A stretch of DNA of 64,000 nucleotides from Bombyx mori (GCF_030269925.1 NC_085131.1:4912001-4976000), one strand, 5' to 3'; shown: positions 20,916 to 32,164, counted from the first letter of the stretch. Notes: generated from the sequence alone by a model not told the origin. Program-made: numbers and translations.

Positions 20916-22622
20916 ATGAACGGTCGTCTCAAAGCTGTATTAGTTGTTTTTCTATTTGTTATCCAAATTTCGAAATGTAAAGTTCAGCACCATGAAGATA
21001 CCGAAAATCAGGAATTAACTTCTTGCGTTGCGAATGTACTTCAATATTATAATGATAGTTTAGATATTACTGTAATAGATCCTAAAGATATCTTACGTAT
21101 GTCTGAATTACATGGAATACGAAATTTGAAGTTTAAAACTCGTACGTTTTTCTCGAAAACAATTACATTATACACCAACGCATACATAGTGGCGGTTGAA
21201 AATTTTCAAGAATTCGAAAAAGGAATCGGTGAGGCGATATACGATTATTTTTGGAATCCATTTGGAAAATTTATCATCGTTATCAAGAATATAAAATCTA
21301 ATCTGCAAGATCTTGGAAAAATATTACTAAGAAACAATATTTTCAATGCGACAGTTATAACCAAAGCCGGAGATAGCTATGGAGTACATTCGTTTCGCAC
21401 TAACTTTAGCGTTTGCAACAGATCCGAGACCTTAATTCTCCGATGCCTATGTTCTACATGTCCAAAAACGAAGACCATCGTGCCTCACATGAAAACCTCA
21501 ATTCGAGGCTGTAAGTTTCAGGCCATCACAATACCTGTACGTCCTTTCGTGACTTATCGTAATCAATCCGGAACTGAGACTTTTATTCTCGAGATGTTTC
21601 AAGAAAGCTACGGATTGGACATCGAAGTTATACAGTTCGGAAATAGATCCTTCGACGAGCTGCTTGAAGATGTCGAAGACAGTGATGCAGAATTAACGTT
21701 TGGAGGTTTCTCAATCGCTCTTAAAGCAGCCACTGTTTTTTCATATAGCTATCCATTGTACATCGATCATTTGGTTGCAGTTGTGCATCGTCAACGATAC
21801 TTGAGTCAGTGGCACGCTTTATTCATTCTGACTGCTTCGGTATCTCAACTTTTCATTTTACTGATCATTGTTATTTATTTAGTTATAACATTTTTTTCCA
21901 TTTTCACGACGACAAATAAAGAGTATGGACGTAATTTTTTCATACTCGTTGGCTACATTACCAATAGAAGTTTTTCGAAAATCGTCAAGACGAGCTTCAA
22001 GCATAGGCTTGTGATGTTGAATTTGTTATTACTAATATTGATCGGACCAAATATAATTCAATCATATTTGTACAGTCTGAGTACTAATCCTAAGAGAGGC
22101 TACGAAGAGAAAAACATAGACAACGTGATTAATAATTACGAATTAGTGGTGCATTCGTCGTGGCCAAACGAGAACTACAATAGAAGTAGACACGATTGTG
22201 GAGGCAGAATGGAATGCTTGTTGATGGTAAAGAACAGCGATGAAAAGTTGTATACATTAATTTCAAATACATTCTTCGTTCTTTATAATTCGGAATTCAG
22301 GAATAAAGAATGCGAATTGGAATTGTACAAGCTGTCGGTGCCTTTTGTTGCGATTTTAAGGACATTCTTCTTTCGGCGTGGTTCGGTATTGTTAAAGCCT
22401 TTCAACAGATTCATGTATCACATTGTGGCCAGTGGAATGATCGATAAAACTACAAAAACGTTCGCTGAATTCGAACGCTTAAAATGTCAAGCATCTGCCC
22501 AGTACCAGATCAAACCATATTCAATATGGTCCTTAAAGGAAGCTTATGTGGTCTTGTTTTTGGGATATTGCATTTCCACGATAGCATTTATTTTTGAGCG
22601 TAACGTGAAACGCTGTAGCTAA
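20916..22622 (+). CDS. Ionotropic receptor (divergent IR), single exon
   Basis: A 568-residue variant ionotropic glutamate receptor of the insect chemosensory IR family, probably a plasma-membrane ligand-gated cation channel subunit. Visible features: signal peptide at about 1-22; Cys-rich extracellular part with CLCSTC near 177-182; S1 ligand-binding lobe at about 200-290; membrane segment 1 at about 302-329; second hydrophobic segment at about 364-385, followed by QSYLYSLST at the place of the iGluR SYTANLAAFLT-type motif; S2 lobe at about 400-535; last membrane segment at about 538-560 and a very short cytoplasmic tail. The canonical glutamate-binding Arg of S1 appears replaced by Ala271. 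There is no large amino-terminal domain, as usual for IRs. Intronless structure fits divergent, often gustatory, IRs. The start is chosen for its signal peptide and upstream TATA. The gene lies in antisense within a zinc-finger-gene intron. Exact subfamily not determined. Confidence 0.93.
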   Translation: MNGRLKAVLVVFLFVIQISKCKVQHHEDTENQELTSCVANVLQYYNDSLDITVIDPKDILRMSELHGIRNLKFKTRTFFSKTITLYTNAYIVAVENFQEFEKGIGEAIYDYFWNPFGKFIIVIKNIKSNLQDLGKILLRNNIFNATVITKAGDSYGVHSFRTNFSVCNRSETLILRCLCSTCPKTKTIVPHMKTSIRGCKFQAITIPVRPFVTYRNQSGTETFILEMFQESYGLDIEVIQFGNRSFDELLEDVEDSDAELTFGGFSIALKAATVFSYSYPLYIDHLVAVVHRQRYLSQWHALFILTASVSQLFILLIIVIYLVITFFSIFTTTNKEYGRNFFILVGYITNRSFSKIVKTSFKHRLVMLNLLLLILIGPNIIQSYLYSLSTNPKRGYEEKNIDNVINNYELVVHSSWPNENYNRSRHDCGGRMECLLMVKNSDEKLYTLISNTFFVLYNSEFRNKECELELYKLSVPFVAILRTFFFRRGSVLLKPFNRFMYHIVASGMIDKTTKTFAEFERLKCQASAQYQIKPYSIWSLKEAYVVLFLGYCISTIAFIFERNVKRCS

Positions 22623-22694
22623 AGCGACAACAGGTTCCTTTACAATTATAACCTAAGCTTTTAATTAGCGTATGCAGACAGTCCACGTCAAGCT

Positions 22695-23116
22695 TTTTTT
22701 TTTATTGCTTAGCTGGGTGGACGAGCTCACAGCCCACCTGGTGTTAAGTGGTTACAGGAGCCTATAGACTTCGTAAATGCGCCACCCACCTTGAGATATA
22801 AGTTCCAAGGTCTCAAGTATAGTTACAACGGCTGCCCCACCCTTCAAACCGAAATAGGCAGGGTGGTGGTACTAACCCGCGCGGACTCACAAGAGGTCCT
22901 ACCACCAGTAGTTACGCAAATTATATAATTTTGCGGATGTGATTTTTATTACACGATGTTATTCCTTCACCGTGGAAGTCAATCGTGAACATTTATTTTG
23001 TTGAATACGCATTTCCTTGGAAAAATTGGTACCCGCCTGAGATTCGAACATCGGTGTATCGCTCAACACGAATGCACCGGACGTCTTATCCTTTAGGCCA
23101 CGACGACTTCAAAGAG
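22695..23116 (-). repeat. Bm1-type SINE, near full length
   Basis: Minus orientation. The body is 22695-22912 (ATTGCTTAGCTGGGTGGACG to ACCACCAGT). Linker and tRNA-related head (GATTCGAACATCGG B box, TCCTTTAGGCCACGACGAC A box) run to 23116. It begins 73 bases after the IR stop codon. Confidence 0.85.
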
Positions 23117-23365
23117 TTATTTTTATTTATTTATTTTAAGTGTCACACATAGAAATCTCAACGAGATATCTGCATATCACACCGAGACGATGTTGAAATT
23201 ATAAATGTATTCGAAAAGTTGCTTATTATTCTTTGAATTAATATTCGAAGCGTAAAAATGCATTACTTTTAATTTGATTGATTCTGTAGATAAACGCCAG
23301 TAAAGTCTATTGAGGAAGCAAATCTAACGCGTGATTATAATGAAAAAATTCATTGCTTTGTCTAA
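23117..23365. other. Intronic, no feature recognised
   Basis: AT-rich interval between a SINE and a Helitron-like copy. Confidence 0.4.
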
Positions 23366-23792
23366 TCTATATATTAATACGTGAAGGAAAAACTTTGTAT
23401 ATTTTTTTTTTACGAAAATTGCGCAGACGGAGCAGTATGAAATTTCCCACACTTATAGAGAATATAGAAAAGGAGTGCAAAATGTTAATATTTTAAAAAA
23501 TTATGCCTAAAAAATACATTAAATCAATAAAAAAAAAACATTACACACACTACCATGTATTTGACGCAACACGCATGCATATTATTTGTTTATTGTCAAA
23601 CTTTTGTTCTTGACTCGGTGGTGAGAATAGATTAAATATTGTTTGTCTTTATTAATATTTTTCTATAGTGTAGTCTTGGCGAAATTTGTGATTATAAAAG
23701 TATAATAGTCTTTGAAAATAGAATCATAATAGTGTACAAACTTACAATTTCAATTAATTATAGTCGAATTTCGACTACCGGGCGACCACTAG
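23366..23792 (+). mobile_element. Helitron-like element, ATTAATACGTGAAGC family
   Basis: A|TC start, AGTCGAATTTCGACT hairpin, GACCACTAG|T end. 427 bp, noncoding. Confidence 0.8.
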
Positions 23793-24239
23793 TGTATATA
23801 AAAAACATGGCAGATGTTAACAGCTTTTGACATATTGTTGTTTGTCTAAAACTACGTTAGAATTAATTAAGAAAGTAAGATTAAGTTAGAAGTAAAGTAA
23901 TTTCTCTCATTTGTCTCTTTGTTCTATTTACTAGCTGTATGCAAGTTTTCTATGTTTAACACGAATACCATGTAGTATTGTAGTAGAAGTTGTACTTATT
24001 ACACGGATTTATTGTATCGTTACAAGATAGTAAATAAAATGAATATTAGTTTTGTTTGTTTTAATTTTGTTGAAAGGAAGGTCTCTGTGTAAATGTTCTT
24101 TTCCTAGACAATTCGGCACTGTCGACCTATCCTATCCTAGGATTGTATATAGATTTTTTACATTGACATGACATTTTAAGGTGACATGACGTTTGCGGGG
24201 CGAATTGTAAGTGCATAAAGGAAATTACCACCAAACTTT
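23793..24239. other. Intronic, no feature recognised
   Basis: AT-rich. No repeat or coding signal assigned. Confidence 0.4.
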
Positions 24240-24475
24240 ACTGGTGGTAGGACCTCTTGTGAGTCCGCGCGGGTAGGTACCACCACCTTGCCTATTTTTA
24301 CCGTGAAGCAGTAATGCGTTTCGGTTCGAAGGATGGGGCAGCCGTTGTAACTATACTTGAAACCTTAGAACTTATATCTCAAGGTGGGTGGCGCATTTAC
24401 GGCGTAGATGTCTATGGGCTCCAGTAACCACTTCACACAAGGTGGGCTGTGAGCTCGTACACTAAAAAAAAAAAA
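24240..24475 (+). repeat. Bm1-type SINE, body
   Basis: CTGGTGGTAGGACCTCTTGT to GTGAGCTCGTAC, then an A-run. The final CATCTAAGCAATAAA block is missing. Confidence 0.88.
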
Positions 24476-25015
24476 TTGCCGCAAAGGATTTTCCTATTCC
24501 ACTTTGGAAGATAGAATGGCCATACTACCGTACTGATATCCACATTTTATTTCAAAGTGAACGATAAGATTTCTGTTGTTGTTGTTTTTGCTGTTGCTGC
24601 TCTATTGTTGGTATATACAGGGCGTATATCTATCCAAATATAGTATTAATTTTTCTGCTAGAAATTATTTAAGCGGTTGTTCTGTGATCTCAGCTAATAA
24701 GGCGGTAATGTCCACCAAATAGCTTTTTTTAATTTTGTAAATGCATATAGTTTTATGTTTGTTATCACCACCGAAAACAAGAAAAAAATCTAAGTTCCTT
24801 TACTATTTGATTAAAGTATTTGTTTAATTAAACACGTTTTAACCCCTCAGAAGGTCCGTGACCCAATTGCAGCGTGCATACAGAATGAGGTTGTGTCGTG
24901 TCGCATGGAAACTCGCAGAATACCAAGTTACATAATTTTATTCAAATCAACGAGTCCCAGTGCAAACTTGAGTTTACTAAAAGTTTTGTATGTACGGGAA
25001 ATGCCTCGCGGAATA
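24476..25015. other. Intronic, no feature recognised
   Basis: Contains a GTT/CTG-rich patch at 24571-24605. No gene supported. Confidence 0.4.
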
Positions 25016-25405
25016 TCTATGTATTAATACGTGAAGTAAAAACTTTGTCTCCCTTTTTACGAAAATTGCGCGGACGGAGAAGTATGAAATTTTCCACACT
25101 TATAGAGGTTATAGAGAAGAAGTGCACAATGCTAATATTTTTTTAAAATAATGCGTAAAAATGCATTAAATCAATAAAGAAAATATTACACACGCTACCG
25201 TGTATTTGACACACACACGCATGCATACTATTTGTTTATTGTCAAACTTTTCTTGCAGTCTGTCGGTTATAGTCTGTCAAATTGAGAATAGATTAAATAT
25301 TGTTTTCTCTTTATTAATATTTGTCTAAAGTCTGTAGTCTTGACGGAATCTGTGATTAAAGAAGTATAATAGTCTTTGACATTAGAATCATAATAGTGTA
25401 CAAAA
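25016..25405 (+). mobile_element. Helitron-like element, 3'-truncated
   Basis: 5' end TCTATGTATTAATACGTGAA and interior match the 17397 family. The terminal hairpin and CTAG end are missing. Confidence 0.75.
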
Positions 25406-25507
25406 AGTTAATTAAAAAGTGACATCGTTGTAAAAATATATATTTGCGTTATTGCATAATCACAGATTCGGTTTCGATTCCTTGTCGAAGTTAGATTTAT
25501 TCAGATA

Positions 25508-25720
25508 CTAGCGACCCGCCCTCGCTTCGCTTCGGAAACATTAAAACACACATGAAATAAAAAAATAAATAAAAAAAAATTAAAAAAAGTAGCCTATGTT
25601 CATCAGGGACAATGTCGGCTTCTAATGGAAAAATAATTTTTCAAATCGGTCCAGTAGTTTCGGAGCCTATTCGAAACAAACAAACAAACAAATCTTTTCT
25701 CTTTATAATATTATATATAT
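25508..25720 (-). mobile_element. Helitron-like element, TATACTAATATTATAAAG family
   Basis: On the plus strand ACTAGCGACCCGCCCTCGCT (3' end inverted) through AATCTTTTCTCTTTATAATA. A TA-rich microsatellite follows to 25740. Confidence 0.65.
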
Positions 25721-25930
25721 ATATATTATATAAATAAATAAATAAATTAATAATTAATAATAAAATATTCAGATATGGCTATAGACAGATACAGTCAGAT
25801 AAATACAGAAGAATATATTTGGCAGTCACGGTTTGAGTCTAGACGCTTTTTTATCTCGCATTTCTATGGTTTAGATGTACATAACAAAGAGAAAGCATCT
25901 TGGTTACGTTGAATGTGAAACCAGCTAGTT

Positions 25931-26090
25931 ATGAACGCGTTCACGGCTTACTTGATGCTATGTGGTTATAGAAGCTCAATGTGAACGCCACCGCTCACTT
26001 TGAAGAATGACTGAAGTCTCAATTGTATTGTATAACGACTGTTTCACCCTTCAAATCTATCACTGCTTCACGGCAGAAATGCATAGGATG
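25931..26090 (-). repeat. Old Bm1-type SINE fragment
   Basis: Blocks ATGTGGTTATAGAAGCTCAA, CCCTTCAAATC and CACTGCTTCACGGCAGAAAT in Bm1 minus order, heavily diverged. Confidence 0.55.
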
Positions 26091-26236
26091 ACGAAAAAAA
26101 TATGGGCGGGCAAAAAAAAAGTGTAATAATAAGCGTATTCTTTATTATATCAAAATAAATAACACGTTATTACTTAAAGGAAGGAAGGAAGTAGTTGGTG
26201 AATGATTGTTAATTGTATTGTATTAGTAAAATTGGT

Positions 26237-26340
26237 CCTTTTTTTACTGTCGAGCATACGGCCCACCTGATGGTAAGCGGTTACCGTCGCGCACGGACGT
26301 CAGCAATGCCAGGGGCAGGGCCAAGCCGCTGCCTGCTGAT
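26237..26340 (-). repeat. Short SINE-like repeat sharing the Bm1 tail
   Basis: GAGCATACGGCCCACCTGAT, AATGCCAGGGGCAGGGCCAA and GCCGCTGCCTGC. Same family as 20383-20490. Confidence 0.75.
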
Positions 26341-26920
26341 GGCTATGGGATTGGAACTCAGGTATACTCACATGGTTTGATACGAGGATAGCGGGTCCCC
26401 TATCTTTATCTTATAAAAAACAGCTTTAAGTTAAAATGAAAAGTTGTAATACGAGCTGTTTGTTTGTAGTGTATTTTATTCTTAAAAAACATGAATGCGG
26501 AGAACAGATACTGCAGGCGGTAATTATTAGAAAAATTAAAAATAAAACGCGTATGCCACCCGACCATGGACATGATCAACTTTTATGAATATCATATGTA
26601 CGTAATTAATGATGTTTAAAAAAAATAGCATAATGCTGTGGTCATTTAAGTTCTTCAAGGGAGGGGGGGGGGGGGGGAAATTGTGTTATCGGTTTTTCGA
26701 AGTAACGTGTCAAAATATTCATATTACGTGAATTTTTCTTCAAAAATTGCCAACAAAGCTTCAAGAGTCATAAAAAGGTCGTGAAAAGTGTCACTCTCTC
26801 GTTGTTCATGCCCCTAAAAACGTTAAAGCCACTTTTTCAGTGACACGCCACAAACTGAAAGTATGAGGTGGCAAAAGGATCATCGTTCACAGGGACGCAA
26901 TTGAGATTTTATTTTAGAAA
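26341..26920. other. Intronic, G15 run only
   Basis: No gene. A run of 15 G lies at 26663-26677. Confidence 0.45.
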
Positions 26921-26924
26921 TTGA

Positions 26925-27232
26925 TTCCTCTTTTTCTCTATCTTATCCCACTAGGTGGGGTCGGCACAGCTAATTTTTCTCTTTCATTCCGTTCTATCAG
27001 CCGTCATCTCAACACTCACTCATGTCACTCTCATGTCGACATTCACACACTCCATCCATGTCTCTCGTTCTTCGGTCGACCTTTTCTCCCTCTATCTTGT
27101 ACTACCATTTCCATACATCTCCTAGTCACATGCATCTTCTCTCTACGCATCAAATGTCCATACCACGCTAACCGTCCGCTCTTTAATTTGTTGATTACCG
27201 GGGCTACTTTCACTTCTTCCGTTTTAGAAATT
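26925..27232 (-). repeat. RTE-type LINE 3' fragment
   Basis: Plus-strand blocks ATCTTATCCCACTAGGTGGG, ACACTCCATCCATGTCT and CTCTCTACGCATCAAATGTC match 63203-63440. They correspond to the antisense of an RTE-type ORF end. Confidence 0.65.
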
Positions 27233-27640
27233 GATTCTTAAAACAAAATTCAATTCAATATAATTTTTAATTAACTTAGATGAAGATTCAGATTGATTAC
27301 AAAATGCAGTGCACGTGTTTAATTTATTCATGCATTCCACATTTTACACCAACCATAGTTGATGTGACAAACAAATTTTGTTTGATTCTAGAAATGTGGT
27401 TTTAATCGGTTCATATGAGTAGAAGTACTTATAAAGCGTTTATACGTATCACAACATGAGTACCAGTGCCTACCACGCCAAGTATATTATTGGGTTTGCT
27501 ACTTATATTACAACTAGAAACTCTATAAATAGATAAAGCGATCGCCATTTTTAAATATTAGGTATATTCGTCTAATTTAAATTGAGTAAAACAGCAAAAC
27601 GTCTAAGTAAATTGCAAAATTGTTGTCTCGAATTGCTTAC
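27233..27640. other. Intronic, no feature recognised
   Basis: AT-rich. No assignment. Confidence 0.4.
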
Positions 27641-27913
27641 AGTGATAAATTTAATCCTAACTCCGCTCCTGTTATCCAATGACGTCGCCTCACCGTTAAG
27701 CCTAGAGGGCGGGCAGGGCGCACGCATCAAATTTTTCGATGACTTAATCTTCTGGATTTGTTCTACGGCGCGCGTGAGCCGTGTCACTAAGCAGACACGA
27801 TGGGGATTCGGTCGACTAATTTCCAGTTTATCTTTTAGGATAACCGAATTGGTTTTTATAGAAAACAATTGTTGGTGAACTGTCGTCGCGCTCGTTTCGT
27901 TTGGCTCGGCCAT
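27641..27913 (-). CDS. Possible unassigned first exon (hypothetical)
   Basis: From an ATG at 27913 in favourable context (ACAATGG) the minus strand is open for 91 codons. It starts MAEPNETSATTVHQQL and reaches a GTAAGC donor-like site at about 27641. Base composition is less AT-rich than the surroundings. There is no recognisable domain. It could be an alternative first exon of the zinc-finger gene, an unrelated antisense transcript start, or chance; the antisense strand is open here as well. No homology is claimed. Confidence 0.2.
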
Positions 27914-27938
27914 TGTAAGTTCTCTTTTTTATTAGTAA

Positions 27939-28225
27939 CTAGCTGACCCGGCAGACTCCGTAGTGCCTCAATCGATAAATAAAAGACCTAAACTTTTGTA
28001 TAAAATAAACTTAAAACAAACAAAAGGAATCCGCCCGAGGGGGGGTGGACACATCAAAGGAAAAACAAAAATGTTATTTTTATTTAATTTCGAGCATTTT
28101 CATATTTATACCTTCTCTGAACTTCCACAAATAATTCGAGACCAAAATTAGCCAAATCGGTCCAGCCGTTCTCGAGTTTTAGCGAGACTAACGAACAGCA
28201 ATTCATTTTTATATATATAATAAGA
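27939..28225 (-). mobile_element. Helitron-like element (Lep1-like)
   Basis: 3' end inverted as CTAGCTGACCCGGCAGACTC; interior AATCCGCCCG and GGTCCAGCCGTTCTCGAG blocks; 5' end in a TA-rich stretch next to a TAAGA repeat. Minus orientation. Confidence 0.7.
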
Positions 28226-28644
28226 TAAGATAAGATGCCGACGAATTTATGCATTATATCTGATACTAAGTAAGTTTTGGAGCTCATATATATGAAAGTC
28301 GCCGAAAGATCGACAGCAGAGTGTTTCGCAGTTGAAGCAGTGGTAGGATACAAAATGGATTTGCCACACTGCTTACGCCAAAGTCGATTTCACCGCTCTC
28401 TTTCTATTTCTCCCGCGAAGATTTTGCATTGCACACTCAAAAGTGTTGGAGATCTTTTACTGTCAATTAAAGCCTATAAAGATTTTCTCTACAGGACATG
28501 TACGGATCAACTGCAGATTTTACGTGTTTATCGATAAACCATTACATTCTAATTATAGTTATTGTATCCCTAAATCCACAAATTTTATTTCTAATTTAAA
28601 TAATACATGTAAAACACGTAGAAATATTTAATTACATAAAATAA
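28226..28644. other. Intronic, no feature recognised
   Basis: No domain in the overlapping short frames here. Confidence 0.4.
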
Positions 28645-28805
28645 TCATCATCATCATCATCATTTCAGCCTATCGCCGTCCACTGCTGAACATAGGCCTC
28701 TCCAATAGATTTCCAGTGCGACCGGTCCATTGCCACCTGCATCCAACGAGACCCAGCGCTTTTTACTAGGTCGTCGGTCCATCTAGTAGGTGGCCGTCCC
28801 ATTAC
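28645..28805 (-). repeat. LINE 3'-end fragment with (ATC)n tail
   Basis: (ATC)n, then CAGCCTATCGCCGTCCACTG and GGTCCATTGCCACCTGCATC. In minus sense this is the end of an RTE/Proto-type ORF (VQQWTAID-like ending) plus trinucleotide tail. Compare 61822-62030. Confidence 0.65.
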
Positions 28806-29666
28806 TAATTAATAATGCACGATTAATAACAGATGGCGTTAATGTAGAATTTTTACTGTACTACACGTGCACTTTTGCAGGCCCCTGTACATCATCTTAT
28901 AAAGTTATTGAAATGAATAATAAACAATATTCGTCGGTAAGACCGCAAACAGTCGGAATATAAGCGTCCCCTTAACGTAATCCTCGCGTTTCCCTTCGAT
29001 CGGGTCGGCTTTGCTTTTCCCTGAATTGAATTGAAAGCAGGATGAGCGCTTTTTGTTTATAGATTCTGTTTCCAAGAGAGAAAAATATATATTTGATTGC
29101 CTTTGTATACACAAAGCACTCAAAGCGAATCTTGTAGTTAGACTTTGTGAGGATACGCTCCTAGATTTATTTCTTAGACTTTGTAGATTCAGTTATTTAT
29201 GAATTTATTATTTAAATGATATTATAATCCGGTTTCTGCTTTGATGATACATATTTACATAGCTTTATAATTGTAAATTTGTATTTGTAATTAATGATTC
29301 GATTTGTTTTCGTTGTTTTTGAAAATTACTTATATTACTTATATTTATATTGTATAATTATTATTAATTAATTATTAAAGCTGAGATATATGTGGTACTT
29401 TGGATATAACGTCATTAAATTGCTTGCTAGACATTGCTGTTTTTCATTATTCTTCGGGTAGTATTTTGATAGTATTTTGCTTTCACACGACTACCCGACC
29501 CTTCAAATTGAGATGTGTGTCTGCTTGTTATCATCAGTAGCTATGTTTAAACGTCGAACTCTACCTGTCAACTGTCAACGACATCCGAAGATCGCATGAA
29601 ATGTCATTCGAAAAATATACCACGGCGCTTGACATGCGCTTACTGCCGTAAAAACCTTGGCAGTTA
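28806..29666. other. Intronic, no feature recognised
   Basis: AT-rich. A short Bm1-like scrap may lie at 29480-29515. Nothing else is assigned. Confidence 0.4.
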
Positions 29667-30105
29667 CAATTGAAGTCGTCGTGGCCTAAAAGATAAGACG
29701 TTCGGAGCATTCGTGTTGAAGCGATGCACCGGTGTTCGAATCCCGTAGGCGGGTACCAATTTTTCTAATGAAATACGTACTCAACAAATGTTCACGATTG
29801 ACTTCCACGGTGAAGGAATAACATCGTGTAATAAAAGTGAAACCCGCAAAATTATAATTTGCGTAATTACTGGTGGTAGGACCTGTTGTGAGTCCGCGGT
29901 ACCACCGCCCTGCCTATTTCTGCCGTGAAGCAGTAATGCGTTTCGGTTTGAAGGGTGGGGCAGCCGTTGTAACTATACTGAGACCTAACAACTTATATCT
30001 CAAGGTGGGTGGCGCATTTACGTTGTAGATGTCTATGGGCTCCAGTAACCACTTAACATCAGGTGGGCTGTGAGCTCATCCAACCATCTAAGCAATAAAA
30101 TAAAA
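29667..30105 (+). repeat. Bm1-type SINE, full length
   Basis: tRNA-related head with A box TGGCCTAAAAGATAAGACG and B box GGTGTTCGAATCC, linker (TGACTTCCACGGTGAAGGAA), body from 29871 (ACTGGTGGTAGGACC) and A-rich end after AAGCAATAAA. Body has a small deletion after GAGTCCGCG. About 435 bp. Confidence 0.92.
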
Positions 30106-30820
30106 AGTCGCTAAATACTTTTTTGTTTAAATAATAAGTTCCGATAATCCTCTAACAAGTAACGATAGAAAGTAATTACCAGATGATCACGTGTACCGAT
30201 ATTAAATAGGTGTTGGGGCCGCAATCAATTTACACATTGTTCACGGTCGTAATCTATACGAGTTGTTTTAATTAGAAACGTCTGTACGCGCGGCTGTAAT
30301 TATTTACTTTGTTCCTCCGATAATATGTGGTTCAAGTAATATTATATTATGAAAATTGAACAATGAATGTGCTATATTATTCGGTTAAATAGGGTAATGT
30401 TATTTTAGGATTTAATGAATAAGATATGATGAATATAGTAATATGGTAGTAGACGTAAGAAATTGAAAAAAATAATTGTTTCTTCTATAATTTTTTTTAT
30501 GAAAAACATGCATTTTTTGTTTTATTTTATTCAGTAAATACAATAAAGGGATTCGCGAAGCGGCTGCTCTTAGGCTGTCGTCGGGACTTTTTCGGAGGCG
30601 TTCGGGTAGCTAGCTATTAGTATATTCCAGCTCTCCGGTTCCGTCCTCGCGAAAGTAGAAAGAACTTCAAGAGACCAGCTATGTACTCTAATAATACCTG
30701 ATGTCTCAAGGTAGGTAGGTGGCAGTATTTACGATATAGCTCCTATCAGGGTTCCAGTAACCACTTAACCGTTCACTTATCTAAAATATTAAAGGAAAAC
30801 CAAAAACACTTAAACAATTT
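30106..30820. other. Intronic; unique island and Bm1 scrap
   Basis: 30130-30340 is a unique, homeodomain-site-rich (TAATT-type) stretch with no repeat match. 30695-30790 is a degenerate Bm1 body (TGTCTCAAGGTAGG, TCCAGTAACCACTTAAC). No gene. Confidence 0.4.
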
Positions 30821-30823
30821 TTT

Positions 30824-31018
30824 TCCCTACCTATGCTGATAGCCTTTAGAGCCTATATCAGCTTCTCCTTGACGTGTAGGTGAGCTCACGGGGCTCAAAC
30901 CGGGTGTGTTGCTAACACTGACCCTAGCAAGAGCAGTGCCTCGCAGAATGTACCACCGGATCGGAAACGCGACCCACTGGGAAGATCCGGCGAGAAACTC
31001 AATGGGCTAACAATTTAT
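30824..31018 (-). repeat. 5'-truncated Jockey-type LINE 3' UTR
   Basis: T-run, CTATGCTGATAGCC and ACCACCGGATCGGAAACGCG ... GAGAAACTCAATGGGCTAA. Related to 18130-18395. Confidence 0.7.
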
Positions 31019-31024
31019 AATGAA

Positions 31025-31324
31025 CTAGCGGCCCGCCCCGGCTTCACTTGGGAAGTAGCGCACGCAATGTAAAGAATTTTAGGTAATTTTTTTTACACCC
31101 TGAATTACATTATTGAAGTTTCAGTAAGGATCCCTAATTTTTTTTAAATATAATAAAGCTAAAAATAATAGCTAGCTCTACGAGCTATAAATATAGCCTA
31201 TGTCAGCCGGGGATAGCGTAGCTTTCCAACAGTGAAAGAATGTTTTAAATCGGTTCAGTAGTTTCGGAGCCTATTCAATACAAACAAACAAACAAATCTT
31301 TCCTATTTATAATATTAGTATAGA
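31025..31324 (-). mobile_element. Helitron-like element, TATACTAATATTATAAAG family
   Basis: Inverted 3' end CTAGCGGCCCGCCCCGGCTT. Inverted 5' end TTATAATATTAGTATAGA next to T. 300 bp, noncoding. Confidence 0.7.
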
Positions 31325-31504
31325 TTGACGTGACTAAGAAATTTTGGTGTGAGGCATATCGATCCAGCGAACTCATCTCGCGTTACCATGGCTGCATCGC
31401 GCTGAGCACACCGAACCGACGCTAATTGGATGTCCTTTCACGTTTATGGTTTCACTCATGTCAATTAATACGTGTTTTGCAATGCGAGAAATACAATATG
31501 TAAA

Positions 31505-31556
31505 GAGAAAGAGAGAAAGATAGAGAGAGAGAGAGAAAAAGAGAGAGAAAGAGAGG

Positions 31557-31587
<31 letters not shown>

Positions 31588-31740
31588 CACTTTATTGCAC
31601 ACGAAAACACAATTTACATTCAAGAAATAGTCAAAAAGCATATACATTTGTACAATAGGCGGTCTTATCGCTAAAAGCGATCTCTTCCAGACAACCGTTT
31701 AAGATATAGCAGGTTGTTGCGGTGTACCATAGACAATACA
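31505..31740 (-). repeat. LINE 3' end with long (GA)n tail
   Basis: (GA)n with interruptions at 31505-31590, then AATACACTTTATTGCACACG and GGCGGTCTTATCGCTAAAAG. Reverse complement of the 431-580 type. Confidence 0.65.
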
Positions 31741-31859
31741 TTATTATAGAATATATATACATACAATAAACAGATACCGTTTACATATATTATAATATGA
31801 AATATATAGCAATATGTAATTGAACTCTCGTCATGTTACTTCCAGATCGCGGCCAATGA

Positions 31860-32160
31860 ATTGAACCTAAAGGTCAGTGATTCCGAAAATGACGCACTGA
31901 CGCCAACCCCATAATAAGCGCAGCCGTTCTGTAAGGCAGTGCTATTGCGAGGGCAAGTGTTAGTAAACTCTATCAAGTTGAGGCTCTGAGCTCACCTACT
32001 GGTCTACAAGTAGTTGGAATGGCCTCGTCGATTACGACGAAGAGTTCCACGAGGACAGTGATCGGTGTTTGAAGAGCTTTAAAGCACTGAGAGCGGATCC
32101 GGAAGATCCGGAGAGACATGTTTAGGGTGAAGTCGCCTTTACGTTGCCTCGTCGCCTAGA
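31860..32160 (-). repeat. Decayed Jockey-type LINE fragment
   Basis: Includes TGAGCTCACCTACTGGTCTA and CCTCGTCGATTACGACGAAG, similar to the LINE 3' region at 45140-45440 and to the fragment at 60060-60370. Probably one piece with 32455-32700, split by a later SINE. Confidence 0.5.
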
Positions 32161-32164
32161 TCGG

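Noticed and set aside
31465..31647. Ser/Leu-rich minus-strand open frame
   Set aside because: It is a translation of the (GA)n microsatellite.
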